NCBI RefSeq assembly: GCF_021277265.1
Contig: NZ_JAJSOH010000002.1
Span: 620,001 to 684,000 of the forward strand
Source of the DNA: Kineosporia rhizophila
GTDB lineage: Bacteria; Actinomycetota; Actinomycetes; Actinomycetales; Kineosporiaceae
Direction of reading: 5' to 3'
DNA: 64,000 bases
The translations under genes and the position numbers were made by a program. Under the pieces are notes generated by a model, which saw only the letters and a program-made list of their open reading frames with translations, was not told the DNA's origin and ran no database searches. Each line of letters begins with the position of its first letter. Positions within the stretch are counted from its first letter, which is position 1. Shown here in pieces: positions 18,360 to 26,514 of this stretch.

Positions 18360-19739
18360 TCAGCCCTCCACCCGCATCGACTGCTGCACGGCCAGGACGT
18401 GCTTGCACGGCCCTCGAGTGCCGAGATGCTTCGCGTACCAGATGCAGGTGCAGGAACGCCGATCGCCGTCGAGGCGTACCCGGTGCGTGTCTGTCCCGCT
18501 GCTCACGAGGGCGGCCACATCACCCGGCCGGTTGCGCTCGAACTGAACCGCGCCGGCCGCGACCAGGGCCCGGGCGGCACCGTGGCGGGGGTTGAGTGCT
18601 TCCACCACGGCCCCGTCGAACGGGAGTTCGCGATGGAACGAGGCCGCCTCGGCCAGATCGCGCCCGATCCGGCCGGCCGCCCCGAGACGGACCAGGGCGG
18701 CCCGGACCCGGGTCTGGTCGAGGCCCGATTCGGCGGCCAGGGTGGGGGTGTCGATGTGCGGCTCGAACGCCAGTAGTGCACTGATCAGATCGGCGTCCTC
18801 GGCCACCGTGTCGCCGGAGAGCGCATCAAGGACCGCGCCTTCGCCGGAGAACCCCCGAGTGGCATCGGGCGAGACGGTGGCGGTGAGCCGCATTCCGGGC
18901 AGGGTGACCTCCCAGGCACTGGCCACTGCCTGACTGCTTGCGTTCACCACCGGCCCGTAGACCCGCAGACCCGAAGCGAACCGGAGCAGGGGCAGCAGCG
19001 CGGCCAGACGCTGAGGGCCGGCCAGGCAGACCGCCCCTGGCACCGGACGGGAGACCAGGCGCAGCGAACGCCCGGCGGGCGCGAACCAGAACGCACCTGA
19101 GGCCCGCCGCTGGCTGGGCAGGGCCCGCAGGAAGCGAGCCGCCTCGGCCGCGGACAGTTCCGCCCGGGCGTCGAACTCGCCGCTCAGTACGTAGATCTCA
19201 CCGAACCCGCGCACCCACCTGCGGGGCAGCGGGACCTTACGCTCGACCAGCTTCTCGGTCTTCGTGGTGACCGTGACCTCGTCAGGGCCGACGGAAAGGT
19301 GCAACGCCGCCCCGTCGAGAACGCCACTGAGCGCCCGGCGCAGCGGCTCGTTCACGTCGACGTTGGTGGTACCGCGGTCGACCACGTCGCCGTCATGACC
19401 GGCCGCCAGGACGTCGAGCCGCAGGTGCACACCGCCGCACACGGAGAACGACTCGAACCGCAACCGCTCACCGTCACTGGTGACCACGGGATCACGGAAA
19501 GACGTTTCGGCCGGCTGGAAGTAACGGGTACGCGCAACCTCGGCCACCGCCAGCAGCCCGGCCGCGGCGACGGCCGGGCGCTGCAGGAAACCGGTGAAGA
19601 ACTGAGGGTGCGCGTCGGTACCCGACGGGTTGGTGGCCGCCAGACTCCGCGCCGTGGTGCCGCCGGAGGTCTCCAGACCGAGGCCGCCCGGCCGTAACAA
19701 GGACGGACGACGGTAGCTGTAGGTCTGAGTCGCTTCCAT
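18360..19739 (-). CDS. SWIM zinc-finger protein
   Basis: About 459 residues. Near the C-terminus the SWIM signature C-x-C-(n)-C-x-H is seen as RSCTCIWYAKHLGTRGPCKH, a zinc-binding module proposed to bind nucleic acid or protein. The N-terminal ~350 residues form a long beta-rich domain with no motif I recognise, and a winged-helix-like part lies near 320-370 (LAAESGLDQTRVRAALVRLG). Related proteins (YehQ-like) are encoded with MoxR ATPases and VWA proteins; neither is found in this window. I prefer the ATG giving MEATQTYSYRR; upstream ATGs in frame (MVSSM..., MSYPA...) are possible. Confidence 0.8.
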   Translation of the reverse strand: MEATQTYSYRRPSLLRPGGLGLETSGGTTARSLAATNPSGTDAHPQFFTGFLQRPAVAAAGLLAVAEVARTRYFQPAETSFRDPVVTSDGERLRFESFSVCGGVHLRLDVLAAGHDGDVVDRGTTNVDVNEPLRRALSGVLDGAALHLSVGPDEVTVTTKTEKLVERKVPLPRRWVRGFGEIYVLSGEFDARAELSAAEAARFLRALPSQRRASGAFWFAPAGRSLRLVSRPVPGAVCLAGPQRLAALLPLLRFASGLRVYGPVVNASSQAVASAWEVTLPGMRLTATVSPDATRGFSGEGAVLDALSGDTVAEDADLISALLAFEPHIDTPTLAAESGLDQTRVRAALVRLGAAGRIGRDLAEAASFHRELPFDGAVVEALNPRHGAARALVAAGAVQFERNRPGDVAALVSSGTDTHRVRLDGDRRSCTCIWYAKHLGTRGPCKHVLAVQQSMRVEG

Positions 19740-19831
19740 GCTCGAGACCATAGGGGCGGGGTACGACAAAATGGGCTCTCAGCCCTTTGCCCCCGAACCG
19801 GACCGGCGAGCGATCGCCGTGGCGAGCGTCC

Positions 19832-21022
19832 TCAAACGGACTCCCCCAACCCGGGCAGCCCGCGCTTGATCTGCCGCACCGCCTGGGCGATCCGGTGCTC
19901 GTTCTCGATCAGGGCGAAGCGCACGTAGCCGTCGCCGTCCGGCCCGAAGCCGACGCCCGGGGACACTGCCACGTCGCACTCCTTGACCAGCCGGGTGGCG
20001 AACTCGATCGAGCCCAGCGAACGGAACTGCTCGGGGATCGGGGCCCAGACGAACATCGTGCCCTTGGGCCGGGCCACCTCCCAGCCGATCCGGGTGAGGC
20101 CGTCGCACAGGGCGTTGCGCCGGGCCTCGTAGACGGCGTTGACCTCGGCCGGATAGTCGGACGCCTCGTTCAGGGTGACCGTGGCGGCGATCTGCACCGG
20201 CTGGAAGGTGCCGTAGTCGAGGTAGCTCTTGAGCTTGGCCAGCGCGGCGACCACCTCGGCGTTGCCGAGCAGGAAGGCCATCCGCCAGCCGGCCATGGAG
20301 AACGACTTGGTCATCGAGTACAGCTCGACCGCGCAGTCCATCGCCCCCTCGCACTCCAGGATCGAGGGCGGGCGGACACCGTCGAACCAGACGTCTGCGT
20401 AGGCGAAGTCGTGCACCAGCACCACGTCGCGCTCCCGGGCCCAGTCGACCAGGCGCTGCAGATCCTTCTTCTCGATGGTGGCGGTGGTGGGGTTGTGCGG
20501 GAAGCAGAGAACCACCACGCGCGGCTTGGGCCAGCCGTACTCCCAGGCCTCCATCACCGCGTCGACGTAGTCCTTGCCGCCCGAGGGCCCGATGGTCACC
20601 TGGCGGGCGTCGGCGCCGGCGAAGTAGGGGCCCCAGATGTGGATGGGGTAGGACGGGGAGGGCACCAGGGCCGCGTCACCGGGCTGCAGCAGCACCCACA
20701 TCAGGTGACTGAAGCCCTCTTTCGCGCCGATCGTGGCGATCACGTTCTTGCCCGGGTCGAGCTCGACCCCGTACTCCTGGGCGTAGCGGGCGGCGATGGC
20801 CTCGCGCAGCTTGGGGATGCCCCGGCTGGAGGAGTAGCGGTGGTTGCGGGAGTTGTGCGCGGCCTCGGCCAGCTTCTCCACCGCGATCTCGGGGCTGGGG
20901 ATGTCGGGGTTGCCGAAACCCAGGTCGACGATGTCTTTCCCGTCCCGGCGGGCCTGCAGTTTGAGGCCGTCGATGATGGTGAAGACGTACGGCGGCAGAC
21001 CCGGGATTCTCCTGAACTCCAT
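19832..21022 (-). CDS. alaC: Alanine-forming aminotransferase, AlaC-like
   Basis: 396 residues of a PLP-dependent class I/II aminotransferase. The start FRRIPGLPPYVFTIID and the motif YSSSRGIPKLREAI closely follow E. coli AlaC (glutamate-pyruvate aminotransferase), as do VLVHDFAYADVWFDG and RFALIENEHRIAQA. The PLP-binding Lys is in SMTKSFSMAGWR. Actinobacterial relatives are also annotated as LL-diaminopimelate-type enzymes, so the substrate is not certain. The chosen ATG has no clear ribosome-binding site and is preceded by the palindrome CGTGATCACG, which might indicate a leaderless or repressed transcript. Confidence 0.85.
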   Translation of the reverse strand: MEFRRIPGLPPYVFTIIDGLKLQARRDGKDIVDLGFGNPDIPSPEIAVEKLAEAAHNSRNHRYSSSRGIPKLREAIAARYAQEYGVELDPGKNVIATIGAKEGFSHLMWVLLQPGDAALVPSPSYPIHIWGPYFAGADARQVTIGPSGGKDYVDAVMEAWEYGWPKPRVVVLCFPHNPTTATIEKKDLQRLVDWARERDVVLVHDFAYADVWFDGVRPPSILECEGAMDCAVELYSMTKSFSMAGWRMAFLLGNAEVVAALAKLKSYLDYGTFQPVQIAATVTLNEASDYPAEVNAVYEARRNALCDGLTRIGWEVARPKGTMFVWAPIPEQFRSLGSIEFATRLVKECDVAVSPGVGFGPDGDGYVRFALIENEHRIAQAVRQIKRGLPGLGESV

Positions 21023-21114
21023 CGTGATCACGTTAGTCCGGCCCGGCGCCGGAGCCGGATAGCCAATCACCTGATCCTGGCCTGCCCGAGGGCGAGCGGT
21101 GCAGTTATCCTCAG

Positions 21115-22098
21115 GTGGACGGATCACGTCGGAAAAGGCGGCAAAGTGGAGATGTGCCCGACGACTGGGAGGGTCTGGCCTCGGCCCAGGAAGGAGTGAT
21201 CACCCGGCGGCAGCTCCTGGATCTGGGCCGCTCGCGCGACCAGGCCCGGCGCCACATCGACGATCACCGCTGGCAGACCCTTTGGCCAGGGGTCTATCTG
21301 ACGCACTCCGGTCCGCGCACCGACCGGGCGCTGATCTGGGGCGCAGTGCTCTTCTGCGGGAAGAGCGCCCTGGCCGGAGGCCGGACCGCGCTCTGGCTGG
21401 CAGGGGCCCTGCCCCGGCGGACCGGCCCGGTCGAAGTCTGCGTTCCTCATCCCGGACCGCGGCGCCCGGCTGAGGGCATTCAGATCCGGCAGGTGCGGGG
21501 GCAACTGGCACGGCGCCGTGCCGATGGTCCTGGCCCGCCACGGCTACGGGTCGAAGACGCGGTTCTGGACGTGGCCGACCGCGAGACGGACCCGGAGGCC
21601 GTGTGCGACGTCGTGCTGCGGGTCGTCCAACAGCGGCTGACCACCAGCGGGCTGGTCGGCCTGGCCCTGTCCGAGCGGGCGCGACACCGCTGGCGTGCTC
21701 TGATCAGCGAGATGCTGCAGGAGTTCGAGGACGGGGTGCACTCGCTGCTGGAGCTCAGATACGCACGGCTGGAAGCTGTTCACGGACTTCCGCGCGGCAC
21801 GCGCAACCTTCCGCAGCGCGAGGCCGACGGCCGAACTCGGTACCGGGACGTCCGCTACGACTCCTACTGTCTGGTGGTGGAACTCGACGGACGTGAGGCC
21901 CATCCCGTGCACGAGTCCTTCCGGGACCTGCGACGTGACAACGCTGCGGCCCTCGGCGGTGAGACCGTTCTGCGCTACGGCTGGCGCGACGTGGCCCAAC
22001 GCCCTTGCCTCGTTGCCCGGCAGGTTGCCACCGCCCTGAACCGGCGAGGCTGGTCCGGCTCCCCCAGAGCCTGCTCCCCCACCTGTCCCCTTCCCTGA
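21115..22098 (+). CDS. AbiEi-antitoxin-like N-terminus with DUF559/endonuclease-fold C-terminus
   Basis: About 327 residues. The N-terminal ~50 (EGVITRRQLLDLGRSRDQARRHI...WQTLWPGVYL) are the winged-helix type found at the start of AbiEi antitoxins. The C-terminal ~90 (GVHSLLELRYARLEAVHGLPRGTRN...YRDVRYDSYCLVVELDGREAH) resemble the PD-(D/E)xK fold of DUF559/Vsr-like proteins, with E in LELRY and D/E in VELDG as candidate metal ligands. No AbiEii-like toxin gene is adjacent, so a toxin-antitoxin role is doubtful. The start may instead be GTG at 21154. Proteins of this type are abundant orphans in actinobacteria. Confidence 0.7.
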   Translation: MDGSRRKRRQSGDVPDDWEGLASAQEGVITRRQLLDLGRSRDQARRHIDDHRWQTLWPGVYLTHSGPRTDRALIWGAVLFCGKSALAGGRTALWLAGALPRRTGPVEVCVPHPGPRRPAEGIQIRQVRGQLARRRADGPGPPRLRVEDAVLDVADRETDPEAVCDVVLRVVQQRLTTSGLVGLALSERARHRWRALISEMLQEFEDGVHSLLELRYARLEAVHGLPRGTRNLPQREADGRTRYRDVRYDSYCLVVELDGREAHPVHESFRDLRRDNAAALGGETVLRYGWRDVAQRPCLVARQVATALNRRGWSGSPRACSPTCPLP

Positions 22099-22118
22099 TT
22101 GCTCGCGTGCTGCCCATT

Positions 22119-22192
22119 ATCGGATGCCAAAAGTGGGCTATAGAGCAACTTTTGTCATCCGATCTTGGCGGGGGGCGCTTTTGTCATCCGAT
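22119..22192. repeat. Three copies of a 16-base motif (one inverted, two direct)
   Basis: The motif CTTTTGTCATCCGAT occurs at 22148-22163 and 22177-22192 on the plus strand and, inverted with one mismatch, at 22119-22134. The inverted and first direct copies form a 16-bp arm palindrome around 13 bases. The group lies in the 198-bp gap between the AbiEi-like gene and the VOC gene. It could be an operator array, a transcript hairpin or a remnant of a repeated element. Confidence 0.65.
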
Positions 22193-22296
22193 CCTGGGGC
22201 GCGGGACGGGGCAGAACGGGGACGGGCGAGGCGGGCCACTTCCGGAAGCGGGCAATTGGGCTGCGCCCGGCGCCCCCGTCGGCCACACTGATCCCC

Positions 22297-23034
22297 ATGC
22301 CGACCCGTCTGACGAGTGTCGTGATCGACTGCGCCGACCAGCGCGCCCAGGCCCGCTGGTGGGGTGAGGCACTGGGGTGGGGCATCTCGTTCGAGAACGA
22401 GCTGGAGAGCGACATCGCCCCGGCCCCGGGCGAGCCCGGCATCGAGCTGGTGTTCGGGCCGGTGCCGGAGGCCAAGTCGGGCTGGAACCGGGTGCATCTC
22501 GACCTGGCCAGTCGTGATGCGGCGCACCAGGCCGAGACGGTGGCCCGGCTGGAGGCGGCGGGGGCGCGGCTGATCGAGCTCGACGTGGAGCGGCCGTGGG
22601 TGGTGCTGGCCGATCCCGAGGGCAACGAGTTCTGCGTGCTGGAGCACCGGGACGAGTACGACGGGCTCGGGCCGATCGCGGCCATCGTGATGCAGGCCCA
22701 CGATCCGGCTGCGCTGGGCGCATTCTGGCAGCAGGCCGGGGCCGGTGAGCTGCGGGCCGAGGGTGGGCCGGTGGCCACGTTGACCCTGACCACCCCCGGT
22801 CCGTTCCTGGAGTTCATCCGCACCGACGAACCCAAGACCGTGAAGAACCGGGTCCACCTCGACGTGCGTCCCTACGCCGCCGACGACCAGGCGGCCGAGG
22901 TGGAGCGGCTGATCAAGGCCGGGGCCCGGCACACCGAGATCGGCCAGTCCGAGGCGCCGAAGGGCGAGGTCACCTGGGTGGTGCTGGCCGATCCGGAGGG
23001 CAACGAGGTCTGCGTGCTACGCCCGCAGGACTGA
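22297..23034 (+). CDS. Double VOC-domain (glyoxalase-like) protein
   Basis: 245 residues made of two homologous glyoxalase-like domains. Domain 1 runs from LTSVVIDCADQRAQARWWGEA to VVLADPEGNEFCVLE and domain 2 from IAAIVMQAHDPAALGAFWQQ to VVLADPEGNEVCVLRP; the shared endings show the internal duplication. The substrate is unknown; this type is often annotated as a glyoxalase-like protein. The ATG is the first start after the repeat region. A GNAT gene follows after about 40 bases on the same strand. Confidence 0.85.
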   Translation: MPTRLTSVVIDCADQRAQARWWGEALGWGISFENELESDIAPAPGEPGIELVFGPVPEAKSGWNRVHLDLASRDAAHQAETVARLEAAGARLIELDVERPWVVLADPEGNEFCVLEHRDEYDGLGPIAAIVMQAHDPAALGAFWQQAGAGELRAEGGPVATLTLTTPGPFLEFIRTDEPKTVKNRVHLDVRPYAADDQAAEVERLIKAGARHTEIGQSEAPKGEVTWVVLADPEGNEVCVLRPQD

Positions 23035-23076
23035 AAAGGACTTTCGGCGCAGAAGCCGCAGTGGCATCGTGAGCCG

Positions 23077-23628
23077 GTGACGACTCAGCTGCAGACCGAG
23101 CGCCTGATCCTGCGCCAGTGGAAGGACTCCGACCGAGATGCCTTCTTCGCGCTGAACTCCGACCCGGAAGTGCGCCGTTTCTTCCCCACCACCCAGACCC
23201 GCGAGCAGAGCGACCAGGCGCTGGACACCATCCGCCAGCACATCGACGAGCACGGCTGGGGGCTGTGGGCGGCCGAGCTGCGCGAGACCGGTGAGGTGGT
23301 CGGCCCGATCGGGCTCTGGCCGATGCCCGGCTGGTTCACCGAGAACGCCGTCGAGGTGGGCTGGCGGGTGGCGAAAGCCCACTGGGGCAAGGGATATGCG
23401 CCCGAGGCGGGCCGGGCGGCGCTGGCCTACGCGTTCGGCGAACTCAAGCTGCCGCAGGTGGTCTCGATGACCACGGTGACGAACGAGCCGTCCCAGCGGG
23501 TGATGCGGAAGATCGGGCTGACCCGTGATCCGGCCGACGACTTCGAACACCCGGGTCACCCGGGCTGGTGGGGCACGCCGCACGTGCTCTACCGGATCAC
23601 CGCCGAGCGGTACCGGGCCCTCTCTTAA
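23077..23628 (+). CDS. GNAT N-acetyltransferase (RimJ/RimL type)
   Basis: 183 residues. LQTERLILRQWKDSDRDAFFALNSDPEV is the typical opening of RimJ/RimL-like acetyltransferases. The acetyl-CoA loop is seen as VAKAHWGKGYAPEAGRAAL and the later VTNEPSQRVMRKIGL helix is characteristic. The acceptor, a protein N-terminus or a small molecule, is unknown. It uses a GTG start and is convergent with rsmI. Confidence 0.9.
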   Translation: MTTQLQTERLILRQWKDSDRDAFFALNSDPEVRRFFPTTQTREQSDQALDTIRQHIDEHGWGLWAAELRETGEVVGPIGLWPMPGWFTENAVEVGWRVAKAHWGKGYAPEAGRAALAYAFGELKLPQVVSMTTVTNEPSQRVMRKIGLTRDPADDFEHPGHPGWWGTPHVLYRITAERYRALS

Positions 23629-23677
23629 AAGCACAAATTGAGGACGGGGGGCGCGCCTCGGGCGCGAAACCGCAGGA

Positions 23678-24544
23678 CTACGAGGAACGGGCTTTTACGG
23701 CGGCGTCGTAGAGCCCCCGCTTGTTCACCCCGGTCTCCCCAGCGACCGTGGCCACTGCGTCCTTGAGCCGCTCACCCTCGTCCACCATTTGTTCTACTCG
23801 AGCGACCAGGGCGGCCACGTCATCCTTGGCTGACGGGTCCGCCAGGTCGACCGGCGTGCGCTCGGGCGCCCCGCCCACAACGATCGAGATCTCGCCCAAC
23901 ACCTCGGTTTCCGTGGCCCAGTCGGTCAGCTGGGCCAGGGAACCGCGCTTGACCTCTTCGTACGTCTTGGTCAGCTCACGGCAGACCGCGGCCGGCCGAT
24001 CGGCGCCGAGGGCGTCGCGCAGGGCGGTAAGGGTGTCGGCCGTGCGCCGGGGCGACTCGAAGAAGATCAGGGTGCGGGGTTCCTCGGCGAGCGCACGAAA
24101 AGCACTGGCACGCTTGCCGTTGGTGCGGGGCGGGAAACCCTCGAAGCAGAACCGGTCGGAGGGCAGGCCGGACAGCGCCAGAGCGGTCAGTGCCGCGGAG
24201 GGGCCGGGCAGCGCGGTCACCGGCAGACCGGCCTCGACCACGGCCCGCACCGCCTTGAGCCCCGGGTCGGAGACCCCGGGCATGCCCGCGTCGGTGACCA
24301 CCAGCACCGTGCCACCACCGGCCACCACCTCCAGCAGGGTGCCGGAGCGGGCCTCTTCGTTGTGCTCGTAGTTGCTGATCACCTTGCCCTGCGGAGTGAT
24401 CCCCAGGGCCGCGGCCAGCCGCCGGAAGCGGCGGGTGTCCTCGGCCGCGATCAGGTCGGCGGTCTCGATCAGCCGGGCGAGCCGCACCGAGGCGTCTTCC
24501 GGGTCGCCGATCGGGGTGGCGGCCAGGACCAGCCGGCCGGTCAC
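23678..24544 (-). CDS. rsmI: 16S rRNA (cytidine(1402)-2'-O)-methyltransferase
   Basis: 288 residues of the tetrapyrrole-methylase fold. LVLAATPIGDPEDASVR, AAEDTRRFRRL, VTDAGMPGVSDPG and ALPGPSAALTALALSGLP are RsmI signatures. The enzyme methylates the 2'-hydroxyl of C1402 in 16S rRNA at the P site. The GTG start overlaps the stop of the upstream membrane-protein gene (GTGA), so longer readings through that gene are rejected. The rsmI locus divergent from pmt is common in actinobacteria. Confidence 0.94.
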   Translation of the reverse strand: MTGRLVLAATPIGDPEDASVRLARLIETADLIAAEDTRRFRRLAAALGITPQGKVISNYEHNEEARSGTLLEVVAGGGTVLVVTDAGMPGVSDPGLKAVRAVVEAGLPVTALPGPSAALTALALSGLPSDRFCFEGFPPRTNGKRASAFRALAEEPRTLIFFESPRRTADTLTALRDALGADRPAAVCRELTKTYEEVKRGSLAQLTDWATETEVLGEISIVVGGAPERTPVDLADPSAKDDVAALVARVEQMVDEGERLKDAVATVAGETGVNKRGLYDAAVKARSS

Positions 24545-26391
24545 CGGATCTCCCAGATCTCGACGCCGCCCTCGCTGACCGGGGCCTGCTCGAGCAGGTC
24601 GGAGACGGTCCGGCGGAGCGCGTCGGATGCCTGGTCCGGCCCGAGCACGATCTTGTCGGCCCCCCAGGCCTGCAGATCGGCCTGGGCCTGGGCCCGGTCG
24701 GCCGGGGTGACCACCCTGGCCACACCGGTGTACTGCACCTCGGAGAGCAGCCGTGCGGTGGCCGGATCGGCGGCTCCCCCGACGTAGGCCTGGCCGTCCT
24801 CGGCGGGGCCGAGGAAGTAGCCGCCCGGCATCCGGAACGGGTAGCCGGCCTCGGACTGCCAGCGCATCGCGGTGGGCAGGGTCGGCACCGGGTAGGGCAG
24901 CACGACCACGACCGTATCGTTCGGCAGATCCTGCGCCTGGCTGGTGAACCACTGCGGGGTCTCGGGCGCGTCGACGACCGGGATCGCGGCCGGCAGCAGC
25001 GGCGCGAGGCAGGCCACCGAGACAGCGACCGCCCCGACCGCCCTGGCGGTGACGTTGGTGCGACCGCTCGGCCGGCTGGCGGGGTGCAGCAGACGATGAC
25101 GGGAACCGCTGCGCAGCCCCTGGACGGCCAGGGCCAGCAGCACCCCGGAGAACAAAGCCACCAGCAGGCCGAGCCGGGTGGCCAGCGAGGCCTCGGTGAC
25201 CGGCAGTTCCTGCAGCAGGTGGTAGGGACCGCGGTGCTCGGTCCAGACCCCGTCGATCCAGAGCCGCCCGCCGAGCGAGAGCGCCGCCGACACCAGCAGA
25301 CCCACCGCCGCGCAGCGCACCGCCAGCATGCGCCAGCCCAGCACGATCGTGATCAGGCAGGTGATGATCAGCGGCCAGCCCAGGTAGGCCAGGTGCTCCT
25401 CGATCCCGCCCGGGAAGTTGCGGGCGTTCTCCAGGTCGGCCGCGCGGTGCAGCAGCACCCCCGGGGTCGGGGTGAAGAACGCGGTCACGTCGGCGCCGAA
25501 GTAGTCCTTGGTGAACGGGCTGCCGTGGTGCGCGTGCGGCCCGAAGAACTGCAGGTAGAGCGGGTAGGCGGCGAGCGGCAGGAACACCGTGAAGGCGACC
25601 AGCAGGGTGCGGGCCAGGCGGGCGGCGCCGGCCTTGATCTGACGCGGCCGGAAGACCGCGGCGGTGAGCAGGATCAGCAGGGCGCCGAGACCGGCCTGGA
25701 ACAGCACTTCCTCACCGAGGAACACCTGCAGCAGGGCGACCAGGCCGAGCCAGAACCCGACCCGGATCGGGCCGTGCGCGTCCCAGCGGCTGCTGCGGCG
25801 GTGGTCGGTGCGCCACGCCTCCACGCTGAGCGCGATCAGGATCGGCAGGCCGGGGGCCAGGGCCATGGTGATGTGCCCGGTCAGCGAGTTGACGATGGCC
25901 GGGGAGACGGCGAAGGCGGCGGCGCCGACCGCGGCCGCGCCGGAGGAGACGCCCGGCACCTTGCGCAGCGCCCAATAGCCGGCCGCGAAGCAGGCGGGCA
26001 CCGCCAGCAGGTTCAGGATGTTCAGCGTGAGGACCGAGTTGACCAGCACCGTCACCGGGGCGAGGAGCACCGCCGGCAGGAGCAGCGTGGTGTTGTTCAT
26101 CGCGCCCACGCCGGTCGGGTAGTTCAGGTCCTGGGTCTCGAACGGGCTGCGCACCTCGCCCAGCGAGTGCGGGGTGTGCCCGAGCCACCAGGAGTAGTGG
26201 ATGGCGTCCGGCACGTTGCCGGCGACGAACCGGCCGGCCGGATCGGCCCAGAGGCCGGCCGTGGCGGCCAGGCCGAAACCCAGGGCGGCCAGGGCGACCA
26301 GCACGAGCACCGGCCCGGACGGGTCCTCCCGTCGGGGTCTGGGCAGCCAGACCCGCTGATCGACCGGTGTGGCCTGCGGCGACGCACTCAC
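24541..26391 (-). CDS. Polytopic membrane protein, GT-C/YfhO-like
   Basis: 616 residues with at least ten hydrophobic helices in the first ~480 and a soluble C-terminal ~120-residue domain (TVVVVLPYPVPTLPTAMRWQSEAGYPFRMPGGYF...). An early luminal/extracytoplasmic loop PDAIHYSWWLGHTPHSL resembles those of lipid-linked-sugar glycosyltransferases of the GT-C fold. No sugar specificity can be read. The GTG start lies about 120 bases from the divergent pmt gene, and its stop overlaps rsmI by 4 bases, so the two are one operon. Confidence 0.75.
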   Translation of the reverse strand: MSASPQATPVDQRVWLPRPRREDPSGPVLVLVALAALGFGLAATAGLWADPAGRFVAGNVPDAIHYSWWLGHTPHSLGEVRSPFETQDLNYPTGVGAMNNTTLLLPAVLLAPVTVLVNSVLTLNILNLLAVPACFAAGYWALRKVPGVSSGAAAVGAAAFAVSPAIVNSLTGHITMALAPGLPILIALSVEAWRTDHRRSSRWDAHGPIRVGFWLGLVALLQVFLGEEVLFQAGLGALLILLTAAVFRPRQIKAGAARLARTLLVAFTVFLPLAAYPLYLQFFGPHAHHGSPFTKDYFGADVTAFFTPTPGVLLHRAADLENARNFPGGIEEHLAYLGWPLIITCLITIVLGWRMLAVRCAAVGLLVSAALSLGGRLWIDGVWTEHRGPYHLLQELPVTEASLATRLGLLVALFSGVLLALAVQGLRSGSRHRLLHPASRPSGRTNVTARAVGAVAVSVACLAPLLPAAIPVVDAPETPQWFTSQAQDLPNDTVVVVLPYPVPTLPTAMRWQSEAGYPFRMPGGYFLGPAEDGQAYVGGAADPATARLLSEVQYTGVARVVTPADRAQAQADLQAWGADKIVLGPDQASDALRRTVSDLLEQAPVSEGGVEIWEIR

Positions 26392-26514
26392 CCGCGCCTG
26401 TCCTCCTGTTTCGGCGTTCCTGCTGTCCAGCTCCGCGTCGACCCCCTGGCGAGCGCCCGGCGGAGGTCAGTCTGACAGGTGAGGGCATCCGGCCCCACCC
26501 CCGCACCCTTTACG

